From contig JAPFCU010000079.1 in NCBI GenBank assembly GCA_026169535.1, positions 1 through 64,000 on the forward strand: a stretch of DNA of 64,000 nt, read 5' to 3'. Source of the stretch: Blautia sp. (lineage in GTDB: Bacteria; Bacillota; Clostridia; Lachnospirales; Lachnospiraceae). Below are positions 45,593-52,727 of this stretch, one piece after another. The notes below the pieces were generated by a model that saw only the letters and a program-made list of their open reading frames with translations, was not told the origin of the DNA and made no database searches. Every line of letters starts with the position of its first letter. Within the stretch, counting starts at the first letter, position 1. Both the position numbers and the translations under genes were made by a program.

Positions 45593-45986
45593 ATTACCAA
45601 GAGTAAGAGTGACAAATCAATATGAGGGTTGGCTTGGTACTGAATGCTACATAGACGGAAAGAAAGTCAAAAAGGTAAAGCGAATTGATTTCAGTGTTGG
45701 GGGTGAGGAAGTCCCGACATTCGTATTTGAAACAATGGGGATTCCAGATATAGATATGCATGGAAGAGTTATTTTAGATTGTAATCCGAAAAATGTTACA
45801 GAGGCGGTAAAAATTCTTAGGAATGAACTTCTGAATCACGAAGATCTGTACGATGGTTTTACCGCCAGTATCACAAGTGCATTGAAAGACCATTGGTGCT
45901 GTGGACTTCCATTTGAACCAGAGGAAGATGTGGCAAAGAAGATTTTGGATTATGTGATCGGAGGAGAGTATGAAGAAAAAGAGTAA
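45582..45986 (+). CDS. prophage hypothetical protein, 134 aa
   Basis: Soluble acidic protein with a beta-rich N-terminal half (RVTNQYEGWLGTECYIDGKK) and a helical C-terminal part. It overlaps the previous gene by 11 bp. A C-C pair is at DHWCCGLP. Not recognised. Confidence 0.5.
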   Translation: MENELPRVRVTNQYEGWLGTECYIDGKKVKKVKRIDFSVGGEEVPTFVFETMGIPDIDMHGRVILDCNPKNVTEAVKILRNELLNHEDLYDGFTASITSALKDHWCCGLPFEPEEDVAKKILDYVIGGEYEEKE

Positions 45987-46173
45987 TGCAGCGGCAACGT
46001 TGGCGATTATATTACTTGTGCTATCAGCAATTGGCGTTTCATGGGGCGTAACCTGTGGACTGCTAAAATTAATCACTATGTGTTTCGGATTGGAATTTAG
46101 TTGGGGAGCATCTACTGGGGTTTGGCTTCTGTTTGTACTCTTTAACTGGATGAGAAAGTCAAATAAGGAGTAG
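45970..46173 (+). CDS. small membrane protein, 67 aa
   Basis: Two predicted membrane helices (about residues 9-33 and 38-59), a basic start (MKKKSN) and a basic end (RKSNKE). It overlaps the previous gene by 17 bp and has GGAGGAG at the right distance. It is followed at once by another single-span mini-protein. Holin-like size, but it lies far from the lysis region. Confidence 0.55.
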   Translation: MKKKSNAAATLAIILLVLSAIGVSWGVTCGLLKLITMCFGLEFSWGASTGVWLLFVLFNWMRKSNKE

Positions 46174-46176
46174 GAT

Positions 46177-46341
46177 ATGTACGCATTTAAAATTGTTACG
46201 ACAACGTTAAACATTCTTATAATGGTGATAATCTTGTGGTTTATGAGTAGCCTTGACTGGAAAAAACACAAATCAAGTATTATCGGATTTTCATTTATGC
46301 AAATCGTGTATCTGATGAATATGTTCTGTATGTGGAGATGA
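46177..46341 (+). CDS. small membrane protein, 54 aa
   Basis: A 54-residue product with two hydrophobic stretches (LNILIMVIILWFM, and IIGFSFMQIVYLMNMF). The ATG at 46177 comes 3 bp after the previous stop, with AAGGAG at the right distance. Function unknown. It likely works with the preceding membrane protein. Confidence 0.5.
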   Translation: MYAFKIVTTTLNILIMVIILWFMSSLDWKKHKSSIIGFSFMQIVYLMNMFCMWR

Positions 46342-46450
46342 AGATATTTGCCCTGTCAGGCTATGAGTTCAGAAGAGAATGGCTGCAAAGAAAAAGCACA
46401 ATGGGGTATGCGGAGAATATAACTGGGAATATCCGCAGTAAAGGAGAAAA

Positions 46451-46609
46451 ATGTTGATTTTTTACTTTGGGATTCTCCAATTTGAAAAGTGTTGGGAGAT
46501 AATATCTCAGCCGGAAGAATTGGTTGAATTTATAAAACCAAAACCACCGTCTGTCAGAGATAGGCTTGGGGTTGCTTATGTGGCGGATCGGTCGAGGCAT
46601 CCAGTTTAG
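46451..46609 (+). CDS. small phage protein, 52 aa
   Basis: The ATG at 46451 is 4 bp after AAGGAGAAAA. The product has a hydrophobic N terminus and a Pro- and Arg-rich end (KPKPPSVRDRLG). An even shorter frame (20 codons, ATG at about 46379) with CGEYNWEYPQ lies just upstream. Neither is recognised, and this one is plausible but not certain. Confidence 0.4.
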   Translation: MLIFYFGILQFEKCWEIISQPEELVEFIKPKPPSVRDRLGVAYVADRSRHPV

Positions 46610-46726
46610 ATGGAGCCTGAATTGATGAAAACAGAATAGATTGAATATGAATAAAACCCCGAATTTCTATAAGTAATTGGTTCAGGCGTAAATTTAAAAT
46701 AATTTGAATTTATAGCAGCTAAAAGG

Positions 46727-46753
46727 AATCGGCGGTATAAATCACCGCCGATT
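46727..46753 (+). other. perfect hairpin directly before tRNA-Gln
   Basis: AATCGGCGGT pairs perfectly with ACCGCCGATT around ATAAATC. It ends 3 bp before the tRNA acceptor. There is no T run, so it is more likely a processing or structural element of the RNA cluster than a terminator. Confidence 0.6.
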
Positions 46754-46756
46754 TAA

Positions 46757-46828
46757 TGGGGTATCGCCAAATGGTAAGGCACAGGATCTTGATTCCTGCA
46801 TTTCTGGGTTCGAGTCCCAGTATCCCAG
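46757..46828 (+). tRNA. phage tRNA-Gln (TTG anticodon)
   Basis: A 72-nt cloverleaf: acceptor TGGGGTA/TATCCCA with discriminator G as in tRNA-Gln, D arm GCC..GGC, T arm with TTCGAGT. The anticodon stem is CAGGA/TCCTG and the loop is TCTTGAT, so the anticodon is TTG. Position 33 is C where almost all tRNAs have U. CCA is not encoded. Confidence 0.88.
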
Positions 46829-46830
46829 TT

Positions 46831-47126
46831 CAGTTATCTTTTTTAGATAACTGCCAATAACTACCTCCTAGCGGAATGCTGACTAAAGGTGCGTCACAAG
46901 TGCCGGGAGGTTTTGCATTGGAGCCTAGGTAATCTAATGTGATGCTTGCCGGAGCAATCAAACCGAGCCTGGACTTGCATACTTCATGGGATGCCCAAGA
47001 TGGTGTATGCACGAGACAAAGTTGTGGGTACGAGCGTTAATTAATCTTATCTTTAAAAAGAGAAAACCCTCTAGTGCCAAGGCATAGCACGAAAAATATG
47101 TTGCTAACGGCAGAAATGCCGTTTAA
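46831..47126 (+). ncRNA. structured non-coding RNA segment A between phage tRNAs (GOLLD/ROOL-like)
   Basis: 296 bp with no gene and dense helices: CAGTTATCT/AGATAACTG (46831-46853), a closed domain CCAAT/ATTGG (46854-46921) with ACCTCC/GGAGGT inside, TGCATAC/GTATGCA around TGGG/CCCA (about 46976-47010), GTGC/GCAC (about 47074-47090) and AACGGCA-GAAA-TGCCGTT (47106-47123) with a GNRA loop. GNRA loops and nested long-range pairs mark a folded RNA. Position next to phage tRNAs is the known setting of GOLLD and ROOL RNAs. I cannot classify it without a covariance search. Confidence 0.6.
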
Positions 47127-47199
47127 GCAGGGAAGGTGATGTGGTACGTTGCACCTGGCTTATATCCAGTGATTGTGGGTTCGATTCCTACTCCCTGTA
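47127..47199 (+). tRNA. tRNA-Ile-like (TAT anticodon), somewhat degenerate
   Basis: Acceptor GCAGGGA/TCCCTGT, T arm GTGGG/CCTAC with TTCGATT, discriminator A. The anticodon stem has a 4-bp core CTGG/CCAG with loop CTTATAT, giving anticodon TAT (Ile, AUA). The D arm is poor and the fifth anticodon pair is mismatched. Charging is plausible but not certain. Confidence 0.6.
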
Positions 47200-47512
47200 C
47201 TTTTCCATATAGCAAGGCAACTTATACCTGCTGAAGAATCTTGCAAAAAAACTTTTCCAGAGAGATAAGACCACAGACCGTGAGTAGCAGTAGTCGGTAA
47301 TTCTGGAACGTTCCTGGAAGTGCATGATTAGTTCACACCTTTTTAAGGTTAATCAAGCTGAACAAGTGGTTTTATAAGGGGATGTCGTAAGACGATGCAT
47401 AAGTCATGTCAATTATATGGCAACGATCACATGGATAAGCAACTTGTGATTTGCGGGACGCCGGACTTATATCGCAGACAAAGCATCAACAAAAAGACAT
47501 AGTATATCCGGT
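47200..47512 (+). ncRNA. structured non-coding RNA segment B between tRNA-like elements
   Basis: 313 bp without a gene. Visible pairings: GCAAG/CTTGC (about 47211-47243), CCAGA/TCTGG enclosing about 45 nt, ACCTT-TTT-AAGGT (about 47337-47348), TCGT-AAG-ACGA (about 47385-47395) and ATCAC/GTGAT (about 47426-47449). It continues the fold-rich region of segment A past the embedded tRNA-Ile. The pair A plus B may be one RNA interrupted by a tRNA. Confidence 0.55.
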
Positions 47513-47581
47513 TGCCATGTAGCTCAGTTGGAAGAGCAATCTACAAAAGATATGTCGGTGGTTCGATTCTGCCCATGGCAA
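47513..47581 (+). tRNA. degenerate tRNA-like element
   Basis: Acceptor TGCCATG/CATGGCA (7 bp), perfect D stem GCTC/GAGC and good T arm (GGTGG/CTGCC around TTCGATT). Only about 20 nt lie between D and T stems, so the anticodon arm and variable loop are too short for a normal tRNA. No U33 or convincing anticodon is seen. It is a tRNA mimic or a decayed tRNA. Confidence 0.55.
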
Positions 47582-47616
47582 TTAGGCTTTGTGTAATGAG
47601 CCAATAATCAATGCAT

Positions 47617-47695
47617 ATCTGTGGAGGGAGAAAAAAGGCAGGCAGCGCCTTACTATAGTCGGCTCGGCTCCGGCACACAGATTTATTATTTTTTT
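47617..47695 (+). terminator. possible terminator of the RNA cluster
   Basis: ATCTGTG pairs with CACAGAT (47617-47623 / 47676-47682), with G/C-rich inner helices (GGCTCGGCTCCGG region), then TTATTATTTTTTT. It would end the transcript carrying the tRNA-like elements just before the next gene. Confidence 0.5.
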
Positions 47696-47710
47696 GTGGG
47701 AGAAAGCAAA

Positions 47711-48190
47711 ATGACAGAGGTTGAAAAATTAAAAAAGGAAATAGAGAACCTTAAAACTGAATTAGAAAAAGAGAAAAAATGTTATTTTAAAATTGATGAA
47801 AACTTTTTTTATGTAAAAGTAAGAGAAGCAAATTTGTTGAAAAAAAATCAAAATCTACAATATGAATTAAATCGTATGCAGGAAGAAAATGCTCATTTAG
47901 AAAAAGAAAATGCAGATATTCAGAATAGCCATATGAAACTGTACAACGATACAAAAGATGAAATCCGGGAATTAAAAGCAGAAATTGAAAGATTGAGAAA
48001 AAAGTGCGGAGAGGTTCCGTGTGAAGGTTGCGATTGCAAATCAGAAGGAATGAACCTTGAAGCGTTGGTTTACGAACTCCAAGACCAACATCAGCAGGAT
48101 TGCATCCGGTACAATGATATGAGGACAGCGTTTCTGAAAACAGTTGATGAGTTAGCTTTGTTGCGGAAACATTTCGGAGTGGGACAGTAA
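47711..48190 (+). CDS. coiled-coil phage protein
   Basis: 159 residues from ATG 47711 (GGGAGAAAGCAAA before it). Residues 1-100 are a long charged coiled coil (MTEVEKLKKEIENLKTELEK, LRKKCGE). A CEGCDC cluster is near residue 110, followed by a short helical tail. A longer frame from 47621 would translate the terminator hairpin and is rejected. Possibly a multimeric structural or regulatory protein. Confidence 0.6.
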   Translation: MTEVEKLKKEIENLKTELEKEKKCYFKIDENFFYVKVREANLLKKNQNLQYELNRMQEENAHLEKENADIQNSHMKLYNDTKDEIRELKAEIERLRKKCGEVPCEGCDCKSEGMNLEALVYELQDQHQQDCIRYNDMRTAFLKTVDELALLRKHFGVGQ

Positions 48191-48212
48191 TGTATATATA
48201 TGAATCACACAT

Positions 48213-48413
48213 ATGGACAATCAAGAAATGATTGAAGCAAGCCCTCTTGATGATATGGAACTTGAATTAAATCTGAAAGATATAACACCTGTAGACGGAT
48301 TGACAACGGATGATTTATTTCTGATTTTGTTTTGTGGGTGCGATATTGAGAAAGTAAAACAGAACAATCGGCGTAAAATGCACGGGATTCCTATGAGGAG
48401 GAAGATAAAGTGA
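48213..48413 (+). CDS. prophage hypothetical protein, 66 aa
   Basis: Acidic N-terminal half (SPLDDMELELNLKDITPVDG) and a basic C terminus (NNRRKMHGIPMRRKIK). No clear ribosome site is visible, so the start is uncertain. The stop overlaps the GTG start of the next gene. Confidence 0.4.
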   Translation: MDNQEMIEASPLDDMELELNLKDITPVDGLTTDDLFLILFCGCDIEKVKQNNRRKMHGIPMRRKIK

Positions 48414-48577
48414 AAATAGCTAATAAAGAAATCAAAGATGAGTGCCAATATTGCGGAGAAGTTCTTCAATGTGAATTATTCCGCCAAGGACATGGAATAA
48501 AACAGGAACGGTGCAATATCACAGAAATGCTGAAATGCCAGTTTAGGCATAAAGAGGAGAGGAAAAAGACAGAATGA
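48410..48577 (+). CDS. mini zinc-finger protein, 55 aa
   Basis: A GTG start overlaps the previous stop (GTGA), after GGAGGAAG. The product has C-x2-C (CQYCGE) and later single cysteines (QERCNITEMLKC), a possible zinc site. Its end overlaps the next start (ATGA), so it sits in a tightly packed chain of small Cys proteins. Confidence 0.5.
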   Translation: MKIANKEIKDECQYCGEVLQCELFRQGHGIKQERCNITEMLKCQFRHKEERKKTE

Positions 48578-48810
48578 GCATGACAGAAGTAATACAGGAA
48601 ATGTCTGGACGGGATTTCTCGGAATTTATGAACGTTCCGACATGGAACGGAGAAGCAGAAACAAAAAGATTTAATGACGGACTTTGGGTAATCTGCCCTT
48701 TTTGCCAAAAAAAATTGATTAAGATTCTTCCGGATACGAAGATACATAAAATGCCGTATATTTGTAAGGCGAGTAAATGTAAGCAGACTTTTATTGTGAA
48801 TGTAGAGTGA
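48574..48810 (+). CDS. zinc-ribbon-like phage protein, 78 aa
   Basis: C-x2-C (CPFCQKK) and C-x4-C (CKASKCKQTF) about 25 residues apart form a likely zinc ribbon in the second half. The N-terminal part is helical. DNA or RNA binding is plausible. Coupled by ATGA to the preceding mini-protein gene. Confidence 0.6.
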   Translation: MSMTEVIQEMSGRDFSEFMNVPTWNGEAETKRFNDGLWVICPFCQKKLIKILPDTKIHKMPYICKASKCKQTFIVNVE

Positions 48811-48814
48811 GGAT

Positions 48815-49111
48815 ATGAATTGCGAAAATTGCAGATATTATAATGTTGATTATGAATGGGACGATGATTACGAAGAAGAAATTGAGGTTAATACTTGCAG
48901 AAAAGGACATGAGATTGATTTTGCACTCAAGAACATTTGTCCGGATTTCCAAGAAAGTAAACCGATGAAATATATTGAAAAAGATACGGAATGCGATAAA
49001 TGTGAGCTTTTGTCAGATTGTAAAGAAAATGGGTGTGTATTTAATGTCTCAACTTCAATGGACAGCAGAGAACATTTCATTCCAGGTCTAAGGTTATCAT
49101 GCAAAAAATAA
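48815..49111 (+). CDS. Cys-rich acidic phage protein, 98 aa
   Basis: Eight cysteines: an N-terminal CENC, CRKGHE and NICPDF, and a second set CDKCELLSDCKENGC with a final SCKK, so likely two zinc knuckles. The linker is very acidic. It follows the zinc-ribbon gene by 4 bp. Not assigned to a family. Confidence 0.55.
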   Translation: MNCENCRYYNVDYEWDDDYEEEIEVNTCRKGHEIDFALKNICPDFQESKPMKYIEKDTECDKCELLSDCKENGCVFNVSTSMDSREHFIPGLRLSCKK

Positions 49112-49127
49112 TGGGAGGTCAAACAAA

Positions 49128-49670
49128 ATGAAAAATTGGAAATTACCGTTGATTATCATTGGAACAGTGTTGGTGGTGATTTTGGTGTGCGTGTTTGGGG
49201 TGCAGTCATCACAAAACAAAGCCATAAGTCTTGAAGAGTCTGTTTATACTGCTGAATCTGATATTAAGGTTCAAGAGAAGCGCAGAGTTGATTTGGTTTA
49301 CAATCTGGCTGATTGTGTAAAACAGTACGACAATCATGAATCAGAAACATTGACCGGACTTGCAGACGGAATGAGTAAAGGAAACAGCGTAGAAGATGTA
49401 AATACGGCACTGGCGGCAGTTACATACGCTTACCCGGAATTGAAAAGTAACGAGAATTACAAACAGTTGATGAATGAACTTTCTATTACTGAAAACATGA
49501 TTGCGCAGTACCGGGAGAATTACAATAAATCCGTAACAGCTTATAACCGATATGTAAAGAAGTTTCCAGCAAGGCTATTCCTCGACTGGACAGGATATGA
49601 GGTTTTGGAGTTTCAGAGGTTAGATTATCAAGCACCAGTTGACGCACCACAGAATCTTTTTGGAGAATAG
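49128..49670 (+). CDS. LemA-family membrane protein
   Basis: 180 residues with an N-terminal membrane helix (about 4-25), then a helical bundle with LemA features: RRVDLVYNLADCVKQY (compare RxDLxxNL in the family), TYAYPELKSNENYKQLMNEL, TENMIAQYRENYN and the final FQRLDYQAP. LemA proteins project a coiled helical domain outside the membrane. Their role is unclear. Finding one in a prophage is unusual. It is immediately followed by a second membrane protein gene, and the two may form a complex. Confidence 0.8.
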   Translation: MKNWKLPLIIIGTVLVVILVCVFGVQSSQNKAISLEESVYTAESDIKVQEKRRVDLVYNLADCVKQYDNHESETLTGLADGMSKGNSVEDVNTALAAVTYAYPELKSNENYKQLMNELSITENMIAQYRENYNKSVTAYNRYVKKFPARLFLDWTGYEVLEFQRLDYQAPVDAPQNLFGE

Positions 49671-49673
49671 TTT

Positions 49674-50423
49674 ATGGAAATAACTAAGCGTGAAATCATA
49701 ATCAGCGTTTCAATAGCAGCAGTCATGCTGATAATTGGATTCTTTATATCTGGAAAAATCACGGATATGCAGAATGACAAGAACGCTGAATATCAGAAAG
49801 CAGTACATATCGAAAATTCAGAATTGTTTCGGTATGGTATGGACACAAATGTTGGAAATGCCTTTGTATATGGAGATTTGCAAGCGGTAGACACTGTGAC
49901 TTTTGATGAAATTGGTGGGGAATATCTTCATGTGGAGAAAATAGAAGAACGATATGAACGCCATGAGAGAGAAGTAACAGAAACCGATTCTAAAGGCAAA
50001 AAGCACACAAAAATAGAAGTTTATTATGAATGGGAAACCGAGGACAGAGAGAGCAAACATTCGGAAAATATTATGTTTTGTGGTATTGAATTTCCGTATG
50101 ATAAAATCCCGTATTCTCTGGACAATCACATAAAGACAATAAAATCTGATAGAGAGTACAGTTGGAAGTCCGGGGAATACGTAAAAGTGCGGTTTAAATA
50201 TTATGGTACACCGGCAAAACATACTGGAACAATATATACCAGATTATCAGATGGTACTATTTCTGACGGTTCACAATTTTTTAAGGACTATACCATTGAA
50301 CAAGCCTTAGATAGTTGTACTTCTGGTATTGGAAATGTAGTGTTCTGGGTTTTCTGTGTAGCGCTGACAATTGGCGTTGTGATTGGATTCTGCTATTTGG
50401 ATAATAAGTGGTTGGAAGATTGA
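49674..50423 (+). CDS. two-span membrane protein paired with the LemA-like protein
   Basis: 249 residues. Helix 1 is about residues 8-26 and helix 2 about 219-242, with a 190-residue soluble domain between them. That domain has a highly charged stretch (KIEERYERHEREVTETDSKG) and beta strands (EVYYEWETEDRE, GEYVKVRFKYYG). Topology resembles TMEM43-like or other LemA-associated proteins. The gene begins 3 bp after lemA. Confidence 0.65.
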   Translation: MEITKREIIISVSIAAVMLIIGFFISGKITDMQNDKNAEYQKAVHIENSELFRYGMDTNVGNAFVYGDLQAVDTVTFDEIGGEYLHVEKIEERYERHEREVTETDSKGKKHTKIEVYYEWETEDRESKHSENIMFCGIEFPYDKIPYSLDNHIKTIKSDREYSWKSGEYVKVRFKYYGTPAKHTGTIYTRLSDGTISDGSQFFKDYTIEQALDSCTSGIGNVVFWVFCVALTIGVVIGFCYLDNKWLED

Positions 50424-50457
50424 ACCTGTAATAATTACTTATAAGTTTGGAGTGAAT

Positions 50458-50859
50458 ATGGACTTTAAACAATTTTATAATCAAAACATAATTGAACCAG
50501 ATATATATTTTAAGTTTGTTTGCTTTTATAATGCAAAAACAGAATTGTATGACAGGACACTTACAGATATGAGAGGCCCGCACGATAATACAGAAGCATA
50601 TATCGTAGGACAGAATAGAGTTTATTCTAATTGTTTTGCAAAACGATTATATGATTGGACTGTGAATTATATTAGATTTTATACGAACCAGTCATTTAGT
50701 AAAGAAAGATGGAACAGATCACAAAAATCATTTCACTATTCTGCACAAGGCTGGATTGATATGTTTAATTATCTAAAAAAAGAAAATGATAAAATCATTA
50801 TTGACATAGTAAAAAGTTGGGAGGAAAAATATGAAATTTCTGAAAAGGCTGTTTTGTAA
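50458..50859 (+). CDS. prophage hypothetical protein, 133 aa
   Basis: Aromatic-rich soluble protein (many Tyr, Phe, Trp) with no metal motif. ATG 50458 follows TTGGAGTG. A longer frame that starts inside the preceding gene is rejected. Function unknown. The end overlaps the small zinc-ribbon gene by 29 bp. Confidence 0.5.
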   Translation: MDFKQFYNQNIIEPDIYFKFVCFYNAKTELYDRTLTDMRGPHDNTEAYIVGQNRVYSNCFAKRLYDWTVNYIRFYTNQSFSKERWNRSQKSFHYSAQGWIDMFNYLKKENDKIIIDIVKSWEEKYEISEKAVL

Positions 50860-50962
50860 GCACGATTACGAATACGAATATTTACACATGGTATATGGCG
50901 GTATGGCTAAATTATATTGTTGTACCTGTAAGAAGTGCGGAAAGGTGGTATATAAAACATGA
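50831..50962 (+). CDS. phage zinc-ribbon mini-protein, 43 aa (DUF1660-like)
   Basis: Begins MKFLKRLFCKHDYEYEY and ends YCCTCKKCGKVVYKT. The CKH start and C-x2-C end, with basic first residues, match the small phage DUF1660-like zinc proteins. GGAGGAAAAAT precedes the ATG. The stop overlaps the exonuclease start (ATGA). Confidence 0.6.
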   Translation: MKFLKRLFCKHDYEYEYLHMVYGGMAKLYCCTCKKCGKVVYKT

Positions 50963-51513
50963 ATTTATTTTTTGATTGTGAGTTTACTGGACTTTGCAAA
51001 GACACAACGCTTATCAGTTTAGGAATTGTGTCTGAAGACGGAAAAAAGTTTTATGCGGAATTTACGGATTATGACGAGAAGCAGTGTGATGATTGGATAA
51101 AGAAAAATGTAATTGGTCACCTGATATTAGGACATGAAAATATTGTCACAACTAAAAACGGAGATGTTTTTATAAGAGATAACAGAAAAGAAATTAGAAG
51201 AGCACTTTTGAGTTGGATACGGAGAGATGTTGTACTTCAATTTGTCTCTGATGTATGCCATTACGATTTTGTTCTTCTGATCGACCTTCTGACAAACGGT
51301 GGAACCGCACTTGACCTTCCGTTGAATATTCCTGCTGTATGCCATGACATAAACTATGATATTGCAAGGCATTATGGAATTTCTGAAAGAGAAGCATTTG
51401 ATAAGTCCAGAGAAGAAATTGTTTCTGAATTATGTGGACATGAAATTATTGGAAGAAAGCATAATTCTCTGTATGACGCAGAAGTGATTAAAGCTATTTG
51501 GGAGGAAGTATGA
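50959..51513 (+). CDS. DEDDh 3'-5' exonuclease (DnaQ/RNase H fold)
   Basis: 184 residues with all DEDDh motifs: Exo I FDCEFTG (Asp and Glu, residues 5-11), Exo II around CHYDFVLLIDLL (about 97-108) and Exo III HNSLYDAEVI with His and Asp (about 168-177). The compact form resembles the Rv2179c-type RNase/DNase family. Start and stop overlap both neighbours by 4 bp (ATGA), so it is translated together with the RtcB-like ligase and probably acts in the same RNA pathway. Confidence 0.8.
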   Translation: MNLFFDCEFTGLCKDTTLISLGIVSEDGKKFYAEFTDYDEKQCDDWIKKNVIGHLILGHENIVTTKNGDVFIRDNRKEIRRALLSWIRRDVVLQFVSDVCHYDFVLLIDLLTNGGTALDLPLNIPAVCHDINYDIARHYGISEREAFDKSREEIVSELCGHEIIGRKHNSLYDAEVIKAIWEEV

Positions 51514-52703
51514 GCGATTTAAAAATTTTTACGGATAACATAGGACCAGAAGCACTTAATCAGATTCATACCCTTGTAAAGCAGTCAGCTTTTTTCGATT
51601 GCAAAGTAAGAATTATGCCAGATGTCCATGCTGGTAAAGGGTGCGTAATCGGATTTACCGCAAATTTGGGAGATAAAGTTATTCCTAATATTGTTGGTGT
51701 AGATATTGGTTGTGGTATGCTATGCTGTGAAATTGGAAAAATTGATATTGATTATGAGAAATTAGATTGTGTTATTCGCAAACATATTCCGGCAGGACGA
51801 GCGGTAAGGGAAGAAGAAATTAACTTTCCACAATTGGAAAATTTATACTGCAAAGACCAACTGAAAAACATGGAATGGCTAAAATGCAGCCTTGGAACTC
51901 TTGGTGGAGGAAACCACTTTATAGAGGTTGACGAGGACGCTAAGGGGATGAAATACCTCGTTATCCATACAGGTAGCCGGAATCTCGGAAAACAGGTTGC
52001 AGAGATTTATCAGCAAATGGCTATTGATGATATGCGAGGAATGAACAAACTGTCTGAGGAAAGACAAAAGCTGATAAAGGAATACAAGGTATCTGGAAAA
52101 CAAAAAGATATTCAAAAAGGTCTTATAGAACTTAAAAGAAAATGGAAACCTGATAAGTTGAATATACCAAAAGAACTTTGCTATTTGACTGGAGAACACA
52201 GAGATATGTACTTGCATGATATGAGGATATGTCAAAGATTTGCAAGTCAGAATCGAATTGAAATTATGAGAACAATATTTAATAAGATGGGGTGGGGAAT
52301 GGATTTTGATTCGTTTGAAACCGTTCATAACTACATTGACCATGATACCAATATTGTTCGCAAAGGTGCTATATCAGCCAAAAAAGGAGAAAAGGTCTTA
52401 ATTCCTATCAATATGCGTGATGGTTGCATTATAGGAATTGGAAAGGGTAATGAAGATTGGAATTTCTCTGCTCCTCATGGTGCAGGAAGAATAATGAGCC
52501 GAAGAAAGGCAAAGGAGTCGGTGTCCATTGAAGAATATAAATCGTCTATGACGGGTATTTACACAACATCAGTTAATCAGTCTACGATTGATGAAAGTCC
52601 TATGGTGTATAAACCTATTGAGGAAATTATACATAATATACAGGAAACATCGGAAATATTAAAAATCATTAAGCCAGTGTATAATTTCAAAGCAAGTGAA
52701 TAA
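51510..52703 (+). CDS. rtcB: RtcB-family RNA ligase
   Basis: 397 residues. Recognisable RtcB motifs: PDVHAGKG (37-44), GVDIGCGM with metal ligands Asp65 and Cys68, GGGNHFIE with His136, HTGSRNLG with His153, HNYIDH, and the guanylated His323 in HGAGR. RtcB seals RNA with 2',3'-cyclic phosphate (or 3'-phosphate) and 5'-OH ends using GTP and Mn2+. All key residues appear intact. It is the partner of the exonuclease gene it overlaps. It could repair phage or host tRNAs cut by anticodon nucleases. Confidence 0.9.
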   Translation: MSDLKIFTDNIGPEALNQIHTLVKQSAFFDCKVRIMPDVHAGKGCVIGFTANLGDKVIPNIVGVDIGCGMLCCEIGKIDIDYEKLDCVIRKHIPAGRAVREEEINFPQLENLYCKDQLKNMEWLKCSLGTLGGGNHFIEVDEDAKGMKYLVIHTGSRNLGKQVAEIYQQMAIDDMRGMNKLSEERQKLIKEYKVSGKQKDIQKGLIELKRKWKPDKLNIPKELCYLTGEHRDMYLHDMRICQRFASQNRIEIMRTIFNKMGWGMDFDSFETVHNYIDHDTNIVRKGAISAKKGEKVLIPINMRDGCIIGIGKGNEDWNFSAPHGAGRIMSRRKAKESVSIEEYKSSMTGIYTTSVNQSTIDESPMVYKPIEEIIHNIQETSEILKIIKPVYNFKASE

Positions 52704-52727
52704 AACAAAGTCGCAAGAGCCGAAATC

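Noticed and set aside
47621-47710. N-terminal extension of the coiled-coil protein
   Set aside because: It would translate a hairpin with a T run, its composition differs, and the ATG at 47711 has its own ribosome site.
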